In this document: positions 1 to 6,930 of the stretch, in pieces | Layout: the number at the start of each line of letters is the position of its first letter | Position numbering within the stretch: position 1 is the stretch's first letter | NCBI GenBank assembly: GCA_020350085.1 | Contig: CP070706.1 | Span: 1,459,652 to 1,469,940 of the forward strand | Direction: 5' to 3' | DNA length: 10,289 nt | From: Acidobacteriota bacterium | GTDB lineage: Bacteria > Acidobacteriota > Polarisedimenticolia > J045 | Notes under the pieces: model-generated | Databases searched by the model: none | Seen by the model: the letters and a program-made list of their open reading frames with translations, nothing else | What the model was told of the DNA's origin: nothing | Made by a program: the position numbers and the translations under genes

Positions 1-606
1 ATCGCGCCGGAGCCACTCACGCTGCTTCTCGCCGACCATGAACGGCGAGCCGTTCGGGTTGTCGAGCCCGGCCATCTCCAGCATCCGCTGCTCGGCGGTC
101 GGCCAGCGCTCGTGAGTCCACTCGTCGTAGGTCAAGATGCTGTTGAGCGTGACGAAGTGAACGCCTTTGTGGTCCCAGCTGTAGTAGTGGGGGCCGAACA
201 GCTCCGACCAGTACTCGCCGAGGTCGAGGTAGTAGTCGTGCTCGCCCATCACGCAGCGATACTCGTAGTCGAGCTTGGCCAGCATCTGGGCGCCGTGATC
301 GAGCTCTTCCTTCTTGCCGAGCTGGGCCAGATCGCCGCCGAAGACGACGAAGTCGGGCCTCGGCTGCAGCAGGTTCGTCTCGGCGACGGCGCGGATCAGC
401 CCGCGGTCCCAGTTGCGGACGAATTTCGCGCCCGAAATCTGCTGGATGTGGGAATCGGAGATGTACGCGAAGGTGAAGTTCTTCTTCGGATCGGCAAAAG
501 CCAGCTCGACCATGCTCAGCGGCAGCGTGCTGACCGCGGCGAGCGCCCCGACGCCGCCTCCGATGCTTTTGAGAAACTCGCGACGATTCGTGTGGCATTT
601 ACACAT
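1..606 (-). CDS. Tat-exported calcineurin-like metallophosphoesterase, 3' end cut by the window
   Basis: The first 202 residues are visible; the gene runs off the left edge. A twin-arginine export signal (NRREFLK, residues 7-13, then a Gly/Ala-rich hydrophobic stretch to about 38) implies folded export to the periplasm. The mature part has calcineurin-like phosphoesterase metal motifs in order: DSH at 51-53, GGD at 90-92 and GEHD at 121-124. The family normally has GNHD/E, where Asn binds the second metal, so Glu122 is an unusual substitution. The family hydrolyses phosphoester bonds with two metal ions; the substrate here is unknown. The ATG at 606 is preceded by GGAGG five bases upstream and lies 11 bp after the peroxidase stop, so the two genes are probably co-transcribed. 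The family call is firm; catalytic competence is less certain. Confidence 0.9.
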   Translation of the reverse strand, partial: MCKCHTNRREFLKSIGGGVGALAAVSTLPLSMVELAFADPKKNFTFAYISDSHIQQISGAKFVRNWDRGLIRAVAETNLLQPRPDFVVFGGDLAQLGKKEELDHGAQMLAKLDYEYRCVMGEHDYYLDLGEYWSELFGPHYYSWDHKGVHFVTLNSILTYDEWTHERWPTAEQRMLEMAGLDNPNGSPFMVGEKQREWLRRD

Positions 607-611
607 GGCTG

Positions 612-616
612 CCTCC
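612..616 (-). promoter_or_regulatory. ribosome binding site of the metallophosphoesterase
   Basis: GGAGG on the minus strand, five bases before the ATG at 606. It fixes the start that includes the complete twin-arginine signal and lies in the 11-bp gap after the peroxidase stop. Confidence 0.7.
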
Positions 617-617
617 A

Positions 618-1760
618 CTACTCGGTGCCGGCCGCCTGGGCCAAGTGGGCGAATTCGGGACTGGTCAGCGCTTCCATGAACGCGATGAGATCGTCGATCT
701 GCTCGTCGGAGAGGTTCAGCGGGCGGATCCCCCCGCTCAAGAAATCGTTGACCGGATCTTCGGCGTTCGTGACGCCTCCGTTGTTGTAGTGGTCCATGAC
801 CTCGCGCAGCGTCGCCAGGCCGCCGTCGTGCATGTACGGCGCGGTGACGTCGATGTTGCGCAGCGTGGGCGTCTTGAACGCGCCGAGGTCGTCGAACCCG
901 CGCGAGACGGCGAAGCGGCCGAGCTCGGATGTTCGCTTGTCGGTCAGGACCTTGACGTCGACTTCCGAGAGCGTCGCTTCGGCCTTCAAGAACTCTCCGG
1001 CGAGCTCGGGAACGTCGGCTTGGATGTCGTTGATCCCGACGCCCACGTTGTGGAAGCGATTATCGGTGAACAGCGCCTGGGTCTGCTCGATCAGATGGCA
1101 CGACACGCAGCGGCCTTCGTTGACAAACAGCTCGAAGCCGCGCTTTTGTGCCTCGGTGAGCGCGTCCTTTTCACCGGCGAAGTACCAGCGGTCGAATGGC
1201 GAGTTGCCCGCGATCTGCGTGCGCTCGAAGGCAGCGATCGCTTGGGTCACCTCGGTCATGGTAATCGCATCGCCCGACTTACCGAAGACGGCATTGAACT
1301 TCTTGACGTATTCGGGGTCGGTGCGGACGATCTCGAGAATCGGATGGTGGTCCTTCAGGCCCATCTCGACCGGGTTCACGAACGGATGCAGCGCCTGATC
1401 TTCCAGAGTCGGCGAGCGACCGTCCCAAAACAGCTTGGTGAAGTACGCCGAGTTGACCACGGTCGGCGCATTGCGCGTGCCGGTCAGCTTGTTGATCCCT
1501 TCCGAAACGCTCAGCGGAGAGTCGGTGAAGCCTTTCTCCGCGGCGTGGCAGGTCGCGCAGCTGACCTCGCCCGTCGAGCTGAATCGCTTGTCGTGAAACA
1601 GCTTGTCGCCGAGGGCGATCTTTTCGGCCTTCTGTGGGTTGTCCGCCGGGATCGGCACGGCCGGCAGGCCCAGAGGGGGTGACGAGGGCTCGGCCGCGCC
1701 GGCGGCTGCGAACAAAGCGACCCCGGCGACGATAACGACAACGAACCAGAAACGCTTCAT
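618..1760 (-). CDS. periplasmic di-heme cytochrome c peroxidase / MauG-family protein
   Basis: The product is 380 residues, close to the usual length for di-heme peroxidases. An N-terminal signal peptide (residues 1-23, cleavage near AGAA/EPSS) sends it to the periplasm. Two heme c attachment motifs are present, CATCH at 68-72 and CVSCH at 218-222, with family blocks TRNAPT (about 95-100), LFWDGR (about 110-115), TPTLRN (about 297-302) and PYMHDG (about 308-313). Family members reduce hydrogen peroxide or, as in MauG, oxidise a partner protein. The position usually held by the distal His of the first heme, before the RNAPT block, appears to be Glu87, which is more MauG-like. I cannot assign the sixth ligand of the second heme. 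The ATG at 1760 has GGAGG seven bases upstream; an in-frame GTG at 1763 is too close to that site. A Tat phosphoesterase follows after 11 bp. Confidence 0.93.
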   Translation of the reverse strand: MKRFWFVVVIVAGVALFAAAGAAEPSSPPLGLPAVPIPADNPQKAEKIALGDKLFHDKRFSSTGEVSCATCHAAEKGFTDSPLSVSEGINKLTGTRNAPTVVNSAYFTKLFWDGRSPTLEDQALHPFVNPVEMGLKDHHPILEIVRTDPEYVKKFNAVFGKSGDAITMTEVTQAIAAFERTQIAGNSPFDRWYFAGEKDALTEAQKRGFELFVNEGRCVSCHLIEQTQALFTDNRFHNVGVGINDIQADVPELAGEFLKAEATLSEVDVKVLTDKRTSELGRFAVSRGFDDLGAFKTPTLRNIDVTAPYMHDGGLATLREVMDHYNNGGVTNAEDPVNDFLSGGIRPLNLSDEQIDDLIAFMEALTSPEFAHLAQAAGTE

Positions 1761-1765
1761 CACGA

Positions 1766-1773
1766 TTCCTCCC
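1766..1773 (-). promoter_or_regulatory. ribosome binding site deciding the peroxidase start
   Basis: GGGAGGAA on the minus strand. The core AGG lies seven bases from the ATG at 1760 but only four from the alternative GTG at 1763, which favours the ATG. Confidence 0.7.
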
Positions 1774-1907
1774 GTTCTCGGCAGAGAAGGGGCACATCTC
1801 GCGGGTTGTCACGAGCTGGTGCCGGACGTCTCGACGGGTCGTCCATGACTCGATCTCGCGCCGCGCCGGCAGTTACCGACGGGCGAGCGACGCGATGAGT
1901 GGATCCG

Positions 1908-1936
1908 ATGGTGTCCTAGTTGAAGCGAAGTGTCAA
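1908..1936 (-). promoter_or_regulatory. predicted sigma70-type promoter for the peroxidase-phosphoesterase pair
   Basis: A perfect -35 box TTGACA (1936-1931, minus strand) is followed by a 17-bp spacer and CACCAT (1913-1908), which matches three of six -10 consensus positions including A2 and the final T. The start point would be near 1901, giving an untranslated leader of about 140 bases. The site lies between the peptidase stop and the peroxidase start, where a promoter would be expected if the two are separate units. The -10 element is weak, so an activator may be needed. Confidence 0.45.
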
Positions 1937-1943
1937 CGACATC

Positions 1944-1983
1944 CGAGCTAATGCGAGCTAACGCGAGCCAGCGCGAGCTAACG
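1944..1983. repeat. four tandem 10-bp repeats next to the TTGACA box
   Basis: Four head-to-tail copies of a decamer, on the plus strand CGAGCTAATG, CGAGCTAACG, CGAGCCAGCG and CGAGCTAACG. The second and fourth are identical. The last copy contains the stop codon of the M64 peptidase gene. The array ends 7 bp upstream of the -35 box on the minus strand. A period of 10 bp places the units on nearly the same face of the helix, as in some activator or repressor arrays, but simple slippage could also explain it. Confidence 0.8.
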
Positions 1984-3399
1984 GACGTAGAGATCGATCA
2001 CGCGTTCGATGGCCGCCGCACAGACGGCGCAGAAACCAACCTCGTTGCGCGTGAACATCATGCAATCGACGGACGGACGGTACAGGCCCGTGGCTTCGTA
2101 GCCCGCACCCTCGAACGCGCCGACGCGGCCGGCATACTGTTGGCTGACCAGCATCTCCGTGAACTGCGCTCGTTCCTCGCGAAACAGCGCCTCGAGTTCC
2201 TCTTCCGGGGCGCCCGCGGCGCGCAGGGCTCGGCGCCGCTCTTGGATCGCCCGCGAGGCCTCCTCGTACTGCTTCTTGTCCCAGGGCGTCGGCAGCGGCG
2301 TGCCGTCCTCGACGAAGCGAGCCCACTTGGGCGCTTCGGGCTCGAGAAGCGCGGTGATGTTCGGCTCCCACGGCTCGACCCTGGGCCCTGGAAGCTCTTC
2401 GTAGGCCACGTCCGAGGTGTAGTACTCGTCGCCCAGCCCGGCGAAGTGGTGGCCGAACTCGTGGACGAAGAGATACGGACTGAACGCCGAGTCGACGGCC
2501 AGCGTGGCATACAGGTTGAAAATGCCCCCTCCCCCGTACTGCCGGTCGTTGACCAAAATGACGACCGTCTCGTACGGGGCGGATGCCGCGACGTCTCGCC
2601 AGCCGCGATCGTCCATCGTCAGGATGTAGCGCTCCGAATCGAACGAGTTGTAGCGCACGCCGAGCGGCGTGTTACGGAACGTGCCGGCGCGCGGGCGGGA
2701 GATTCCCTCGTACTCGGCGGACGTGAAGATCGCGTGGACGTTGAAGTCGGCCTTGCGCGAGGTGAACGGCTCGACGGCAAACAGCTCCCCCATCAGCCGC
2801 TGCGCGTCGTTCTCGAACTTGTCACGCTGTGATCCCGCGTAGCCATCGCCGAGCAGCAGCAGATCGACCTTGGTCGCCGGATCCCCACTGGCAAGCAGGC
2901 TCCACACTTCGCGCCGCGGCACCGGGGCGCGGTCTACGAAGCGCGACGCGGGGTCGATCGTCAGCTGCCAGATCTCGGCGAAGCTCTGATCCGGCTGGCG
3001 CTTTCGCAGCCGGAGCTGGAACGCACGGCGCGGCTCGGGAACGCGAACAGCCTCGGCGAGCGTGCGCCAGATGCCCGCTTGCGCCTCGCCGGTCGTCTCC
3101 CACTCGCCGTAGATGCTGGCAAACCCGCGCGTGTAGAGCGTGCGGTTGGTGTCGAGATCGACGATCTCGACCAAGTACTTGCCGAGGTTGGTCGTGTCGA
3201 TCAGCTGCGTGCGGCTTCCCGGCCACGGCCCCTCGACCCGCGCGCGATCGAGACTGAAATGCTCCTCGCTCGCGGTGCCGCTGTGATAGTAATCGACGCG
3301 CAGCGTCGCGCCGGTGAAGTCCTGCTCGAAACCGGCGAGTCCTGCGGGGGCAATGAGAACGAGCGTCAAGATCACGAGAATACGGTTGGCGTGAGACAT
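1978..3399 (-). CDS. exported M64-family (IgA peptidase-like) zinc metallopeptidase
   Basis: The product is 473 residues with a signal peptide of about 23 residues (LAG/FEQ), so it is exported. Residues 24-150 match the extended N-terminal beta domain that precedes peptidase M64. The catalytic part begins near DLLLLGDGYA (179-188). It contains HEFGHHFAGLGDEY (313-326): H313 and H317 are zinc ligands, E314 is the catalytic base and D324 is the probable third ligand. The C-terminus carries the block YRPSVDCMMFT and the CAVC pair (457-460) seen in this family. A charged helical segment (about 375-415), possibly a coiled coil, separates the zinc site from that block. M64 is named for a clostridial IgA peptidase, but most environmental members have no known substrate. 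The ATG at 3399 follows GGGAGG by five bases. It lies 39 bp after the reductase stop with no visible terminator, so it may be the last gene of that operon. Confidence 0.92.
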   Translation of the reverse strand: MSHANRILVILTLVLIAPAGLAGFEQDFTGATLRVDYYHSGTASEEHFSLDRARVEGPWPGSRTQLIDTTNLGKYLVEIVDLDTNRTLYTRGFASIYGEWETTGEAQAGIWRTLAEAVRVPEPRRAFQLRLRKRQPDQSFAEIWQLTIDPASRFVDRAPVPRREVWSLLASGDPATKVDLLLLGDGYAGSQRDKFENDAQRLMGELFAVEPFTSRKADFNVHAIFTSAEYEGISRPRAGTFRNTPLGVRYNSFDSERYILTMDDRGWRDVAASAPYETVVILVNDRQYGGGGIFNLYATLAVDSAFSPYLFVHEFGHHFAGLGDEYYTSDVAYEELPGPRVEPWEPNITALLEPEAPKWARFVEDGTPLPTPWDKKQYEEASRAIQERRRALRAAGAPEEELEALFREERAQFTEMLVSQQYAGRVGAFEGAGYEATGLYRPSVDCMMFTRNEVGFCAVCAAAIERVIDLYVR

Positions 3400-3403
3400 G
3401 CTG

Positions 3404-3410
3404 TCCTCCC
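3404..3410 (-). promoter_or_regulatory. ribosome binding site of the M64 peptidase
   Basis: GGGAGGA on the minus strand just before the ATG at 3399. It is one of the strongest ribosome sites in the window and supports the start that includes the signal peptide. Confidence 0.65.
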
Positions 3411-3438
3411 GAGGCGGTGATCCTCGCTGGGATGCCGC

Positions 3439-4170
3439 TCAGCAGGTGATGCCGCCGTCGATGACGAACGTCTGGCCGGTAATGAACGCCGAGGCCGGCG
3501 AGAGCAGAAACAGCACCGTTCCCGCGATGTCCTCGGCCGTGCCGAGCCGGCCGAGTGGCGTGCGCCGGACGATCTGTTCGCGCTGGGTCTCGGTCAGCTC
3601 GTCGGTCAGTTCTGTTTCGAGATAGCCCGGCGCGATCGCGTTGACGCGGATCTGACGCTCGCCGAGCTCGCGCGCCAGCGCGCGCGTCATCCCGTCGAGG
3701 CCGGCCTTGGTCGCCGAGTAGGCCGCAAGCCCGGAGTAACCGCGCTGGCCGATGATAGAGGAGATGTTGATCACGCTGCCGCGCGAGCGGACGATCATCT
3801 TCCTGACGACCAGTCTCGCCAGCAGCAAGGCGCCCGTCAGGTTGATCGCGATCATTCGTTCGATCTCGGCCGGCGGCATGGTGGCCAGCAGCCCCGCGTG
3901 GGCTATCCCGGCGTTGTTGACGAGCGCCTCGATCGGGCCGAAATCTCGCTCGACCTCGCTGACGATGGGGCGCAGACTGTCCGCATCGGCCATGTCGCCG
4001 ACCATCACGCGCAGCTTCTCACCATGCTCAGCCCTCGCCGAGTCGAGCGCATCGCTCGGCTTGCGACTGAACGTCGCGACGCGAAAGCCGCTGGCGAGCA
4101 GGTGTCGCGCCAAGACCAGCCCCAGGCCGCGGCTGCCCCCGCTGAGCAGAACGATCGGACCTTCGCTCAT
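3439..4170 (-). CDS. FabG-type 3-oxoacyl-(acyl carrier protein) reductase, SDR family
   Basis: A classical short-chain dehydrogenase of 243 residues, nearly the same length as E. coli FabG. The Rossmann cofactor motif is GGSRGLG (11-17), the NNAG motif is at 85-88, and the catalytic tetrad N110, S138, Y151 and K155 is complete, with Ser, Tyr and Lys at the same numbers as in E. coli FabG. The C-terminus has the usual SxxFITGQTFVIDGG block. The family uses NAD(P)H to reduce a 3-keto group to 3-hydroxy. The start overlaps the stop of the upstream ligase gene as ATGA, and a carrier protein is encoded just beyond, so a 3-oxoacyl thioester on that carrier is the likely substrate. A sugar or other alcohol cannot be excluded because many SDR enzymes look alike. 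This is probably a pathway-specific copy rather than the housekeeping FabG, since no fatty acid synthesis genes adjoin it. Confidence 0.9.
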   Translation of the reverse strand: MSEGPIVLLSGGSRGLGLVLARHLLASGFRVATFSRKPSDALDSARAEHGEKLRVMVGDMADADSLRPIVSEVERDFGPIEALVNNAGIAHAGLLATMPPAEIERMIAINLTGALLLARLVVRKMIVRSRGSVINISSIIGQRGYSGLAAYSATKAGLDGMTRALARELGERQIRVNAIAPGYLETELTDELTETQREQIVRRTPLGRLGTAEDIAGTVLFLLSPASAFITGQTFVIDGGITC

Positions 4171-5510
4171 GACTCTTCCCTTCGCAGGACTTTGAACGCC
4201 TCGCTGCGTCTGAGCTCGCCGACGATGTTGACGATCCGCGGCCGGGCGTGCTCGACGAGCTCGGTCTCAGCTGCCCGTGCGATCGCCGCGCGCACGTCGG
4301 CCTCGACGGCCCCCTTGGCCAGCACGATGTCGGCCGCGACGAGCTGGCCGACGATCGAGCTGCGCTTGGCATACACGCGCACATCCGCCACGCCGGGCAC
4401 GGCGCGCAGCACCCGCTCGACCGGGCCGGGCATCACCTTGCGCCCACCGACGTTGATCATGTCGCTGCGGCGCCCGCGCCACAGCACCCGCTCGCCGACG
4501 CGCTCGACGAGGTCTCCGGTGGCGAACCAGCCCTCATCGACGTCGGAAACGTTCTTCTGGCCGTCGTAGCCGATCATCGCGTTGACGCGGCTTCGCGCCC
4601 AAAGCTCTCCGTCGACGATCTTCAGCTCGACGTTCGGCTCGGGCGAATCTTCGAGAAAGCGCGCCGGGAAGCCTTCTTGCCGGTCGGTGACGACGAACAG
4701 CCGGCCCATCTCCGACGAGCCGTAGATGTGAACGAGGCGTGTTTGCGGCAGCACGCGCGTCAGCTCGTCCAGAAGCGGCTGCGGCACCGCCTCGCCACCG
4801 AGCGTGATTTGCTCCAGGCTGCAGCGAGCGAGATCGTCCTTGGCGCCGAACAGCAGAATCTGCCGAAACAGCGTCGGCGTTCCCGAGGCGTGCGTCACGC
4901 CGGCCTCGTGCAGCAGCCGCGCGATGCGGCGCGGCTCGAGCTCGGGCGGGACGACGAGTGCGGCCCAGCTGATCAGCGCCTGCAAGAACACCTGCGTGCC
5001 GGCATAAAGGTGAAACGAGTAGGCGCACAACCAGCGCTTATCGCGAAACCGATCGTCGTAGCGCACGGGCGCGCCGAGCGAGCTCCAGTAGTGATTGGCC
5101 GCCTTCGGCTTTCCGGTCGTGCCCGAGGTGAGCAGCGTGACCATGCCGACCGTCTCGCCGATCGGCGGCGCCCCGGAAGCTTCACCGAGAGGGGTCGCGT
5201 CGACATCGGCTTCGCGCAGCACGCGGTACCATCCGAAGTCGCCCTTCAGCTCGTCGATCTCGGTGTCGTTGCGCTGGCCGACGAGAAACGCGTGCGCGCC
5301 GAGCCCGTCGAGAGCCGTAACGGCGGGAATGAACGCGTCGGGGCGGTGGATCGCCACGCCCACGCGCCGGCCGGCCAGCTCGCGCCAGCGGTTTCGCAAG
5401 GCTTCGGCGCGCTCCGCCAGCTCGCCGAAGCTGAACTTCTTCTCGCCGTAGACGAGGGCGATCCGATCGCGTGGGCCGTCGAGTGCCTGGCTCAGGTGCT
5501 TGCCGATCAC
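4167..5510 (-). CDS. AMP-forming acyl ligase (acyl-CoA / acyl-ACP synthetase)
   Basis: An adenylate-forming enzyme of 447 residues. The core motifs are present in order: the P-loop LTSGTTGKPK (127-136), IYGSSEMGR (262-270), WFATGDL (328-334) and GRRSDMINVGGRK (346-358), with K440 in SEAFKVLR as the catalytic lysine. It is shorter than typical acyl-CoA synthetases (about 500-560), and the C-terminal lysine motif lacks the usual Ser-Gly before the Lys. The family makes an acyl-AMP and passes the acyl group to a thiol. The next gene upstream encodes a carrier protein, so I infer loading onto that carrier, as DltA loads DltC, rather than onto CoA. Translation starts at GTG (5510) with GGGAGGG ten bases upstream, 19 bp after the carrier stop. 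The downstream reductase overlaps by four bases. The substrate cannot be read from the sequence. Confidence 0.92.
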   Translation of the reverse strand: MIGKHLSQALDGPRDRIALVYGEKKFSFGELAERAEALRNRWRELAGRRVGVAIHRPDAFIPAVTALDGLGAHAFLVGQRNDTEIDELKGDFGWYRVLREADVDATPLGEASGAPPIGETVGMVTLLTSGTTGKPKAANHYWSSLGAPVRYDDRFRDKRWLCAYSFHLYAGTQVFLQALISWAALVVPPELEPRRIARLLHEAGVTHASGTPTLFRQILLFGAKDDLARCSLEQITLGGEAVPQPLLDELTRVLPQTRLVHIYGSSEMGRLFVVTDRQEGFPARFLEDSPEPNVELKIVDGELWARSRVNAMIGYDGQKNVSDVDEGWFATGDLVERVGERVLWRGRRSDMINVGGRKVMPGPVERVLRAVPGVADVRVYAKRSSIVGQLVAADIVLAKGAVEADVRAAIARAAETELVEHARPRIVNIVGELRRSEAFKVLRREES

Positions 5511-5520
5511 GGCGCCAGCC

Positions 5521-5527
5521 CCCTCCC
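5521..5527 (-). promoter_or_regulatory. ribosome binding site supporting the GTG start of the ligase
   Basis: GGGAGGG on the minus strand in the 19-bp gap between the carrier protein stop and the ligase GTG at 5510. It supports a GTG start that yields the complete N-terminus of the adenylating domain. Confidence 0.55.
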
Positions 5528-5529
5528 GC

Positions 5530-5787
5530 TCAGCCGGCGGCCGCGGCGTACAGCTCGACCAGATCGGCGATCGTGTTCAGCTCGCGCGAGAGGCCTTCCT
5601 GGAACGGATCGACGCCGGTCTCTTCTTCGAGGCGCACCACGACGGTCGCCCAGTCCAACGAATCGAGCCCCAGCCGCCGGTCGACGGGCGAGTCCAGGCT
5701 CACGTCCGTGTCCGTCTTGCCCTTCGCGTGCAGGGTCTCCGTGATCACCGCGATCACCTTTTGCGCGATCTGATCCGTTGCTGGCAT
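5530..5787 (-). CDS. acyl carrier protein
   Basis: A small protein of 85 residues with the phosphopantetheine attachment motif LGLDSLDW; S43 is the predicted modified serine. The helix after it (VVVRLEEETGV, about 49-59) and the acidic character are typical of acyl carrier proteins. The carrier holds an acyl group as a thioester on a phosphopantetheine arm in the cytoplasm. The gene lies between the acyltransferase-like gene and the ligase, so it is likely a dedicated carrier for this pathway rather than the fatty acid synthesis carrier. The ATG at 5787 has GAGGGAG seven bases upstream. A longer reading from TTG at 5817 would overlap the stop of the upstream gene and bypass this ribosome site, so I prefer the ATG. 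Family certainty is high; the partner assignment is inferred from gene order. Confidence 0.92.
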   Translation of the reverse strand: MPATDQIAQKVIAVITETLHAKGKTDTDVSLDSPVDRRLGLDSLDWATVVVRLEEETGVDPFQEGLSRELNTIADLVELYAAAAG

Positions 5788-5794
5788 GTTCGCT

Positions 5795-5801
5795 CTCCCT
5801 C
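5795..5801 (-). promoter_or_regulatory. ribosome binding site deciding the carrier protein start
   Basis: GAGGGAG on the minus strand, seven bases before the ATG at 5787. It lies inside the would-be coding part of a longer TTG start at 5817, which is the main reason to reject that start. Confidence 0.6.
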
Positions 5802-5813
5802 GAACATCAAACT

Positions 5814-6923
5814 TCAAAGGTGGATCGGCCCGTCGCCGTCGCCCCGTGTCATGTGGATTCGGTGCACGTTCTGCTGGAACGGGGCGATCCGCTCATCGAG
5901 CGGCCGCGAGGCCGCGAAAACGAAGTTCGACGGCCCCTCAAGATAGCCGCAGTTACGAAACGCCGCACACCAGTCTCGGTGGAGCTGATTGGTCACGATC
6001 AGATCGACTCCGCGGCGTTCCAAGAGGCCGGTCAACGTCTCGACGAGCGTTTGCTCCTCACCGGGAACGGCCAAGCAATCGACGACGGTCCCGACGCGCA
6101 GATGGCCGAACTGCTTGTGGCCGTGCATCGGCGTGTCCAGGAGCACCGCCCAGCCGAGCGGTTTGCCGTCGCGCTCGACGAGCAGCTTCAGGAAGCGCTC
6201 GCTTTCCGGCGGGTAGAGCGTGTTGAGAATCAGTGCGTCCCGCACGGCGACGACGGCGTACTGGTCCGTCGCGCGCTGGAAGATCTCGTCGGCTTCGTGG
6301 CCGAACCGCGCGAGCGGCACGCGGCGCGCGGGCCGGCGTGCCGGCTGCCGCTTGAGCGCCTGGACCGTCTTGAGGCCGGCCCAACCGAGGCCGCTGAAGG
6401 CGAGCGCGTCGAGAAGCAGCCGGCGCGCCGGGGACTTTCTCAAGTAAACGATTCCGTGCAAGAAGCGCGCCGGCCGCACCACGCGAAACAGAAACGGACA
6501 GGCGATCCGTTTCCACTTCAAGATGCCGAGCAGCTTGATGATCGCCTCGCGGTAACCGCCGCCGCCGAGGCCGAACAACAGCGGGTGACGCCGTTGAGCA
6601 TCCTTGAGCAGCAGCAGTCCGACGAGAGCGAAGCGCTCGTCGGCGACGCCCTCCGAGATCGGCAGCTGCAGGTGGGCCAGCGTCTCGGTGCGGCCGTTGA
6701 TCGCGAACGCCTGCGGCTTGAGCATGTAGGCGCCGCGGACCTCCTCGCCCTCGAGCGCGACGAACATCTGCTGGTAGACCGGGATTCCCTCGCGAGGCGG
6801 AAGCCAGCGCGGCACGGGGGATTCGGGAAACTGCGCCGGATCGCCGCCGGCGAGGACACGCTGGTTGAACGCCCGCACGGCCGGCACGTGGCGCTGCTCG
6901 TAAGGCTCGATCACGAGGCGCAT
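5814..6923 (-). CDS. GNAT-superfamily-like acyltransferase, two-domain
   Basis: A protein of 369 residues with no signal peptide, so probably cytoplasmic. The N-terminal half resembles an acyl-CoA N-acyltransferase (GNAT) fold: the start RLVIEPYEQRHVPAVRAFNQ (2-21) is a common GNAT opening, and a glycine cluster GLGGGG (118-123) follows in the position of a thioester-binding loop. The C-terminal half (about 225-340) looks like a second, degenerate GNAT unit, with a VDCLAVPGEE strand-turn near 281-290. Between them is an Arg-rich linker (about 191-208). The protein ends in RGDGDGP (360-366), a tail I have the impression of seeing in other proteins of this kind. Next to a carrier protein and an acyl ligase it is the best candidate for the transferase of the pathway. 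The gene follows the deacetylase stop by 7 bp. No catalytic residue can be named; a FemAB-like relation is also possible. Confidence 0.7.
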   Translation of the reverse strand: MRLVIEPYEQRHVPAVRAFNQRVLAGGDPAQFPESPVPRWLPPREGIPVYQQMFVALEGEEVRGAYMLKPQAFAINGRTETLAHLQLPISEGVADERFALVGLLLLKDAQRRHPLLFGLGGGGYREAIIKLLGILKWKRIACPFLFRVVRPARFLHGIVYLRKSPARRLLLDALAFSGLGWAGLKTVQALKRQPARRPARRVPLARFGHEADEIFQRATDQYAVVAVRDALILNTLYPPESERFLKLLVERDGKPLGWAVLLDTPMHGHKQFGHLRVGTVVDCLAVPGEEQTLVETLTGLLERRGVDLIVTNQLHRDWCAAFRNCGYLEGPSNFVFAASRPLDERIAPFQQNVHRIHMTRGDGDGPIHL

Positions 6924-6930
6924 CGCGTCG

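Noticed and set aside
17..598. Minus-strand open frame of 193 residues, Arg-rich, overlapping the metallophosphoesterase
   Set aside because: It is a shadow in another frame; the frame starting at 606 shows the Tat signal and all metal motifs.
4248..5744. Long plus-strand open frame of 498 residues across the ligase and carrier genes
   Set aside because: It has no recognisable motif and is antisense to two genes with complete family signatures; long antisense frames are common in GC-rich DNA.
5788..5817. TTG start adding ten residues to the acyl carrier protein
   Set aside because: It overlaps the stop of the upstream gene and lies upstream of the evident ribosome site for the ATG at 5787.
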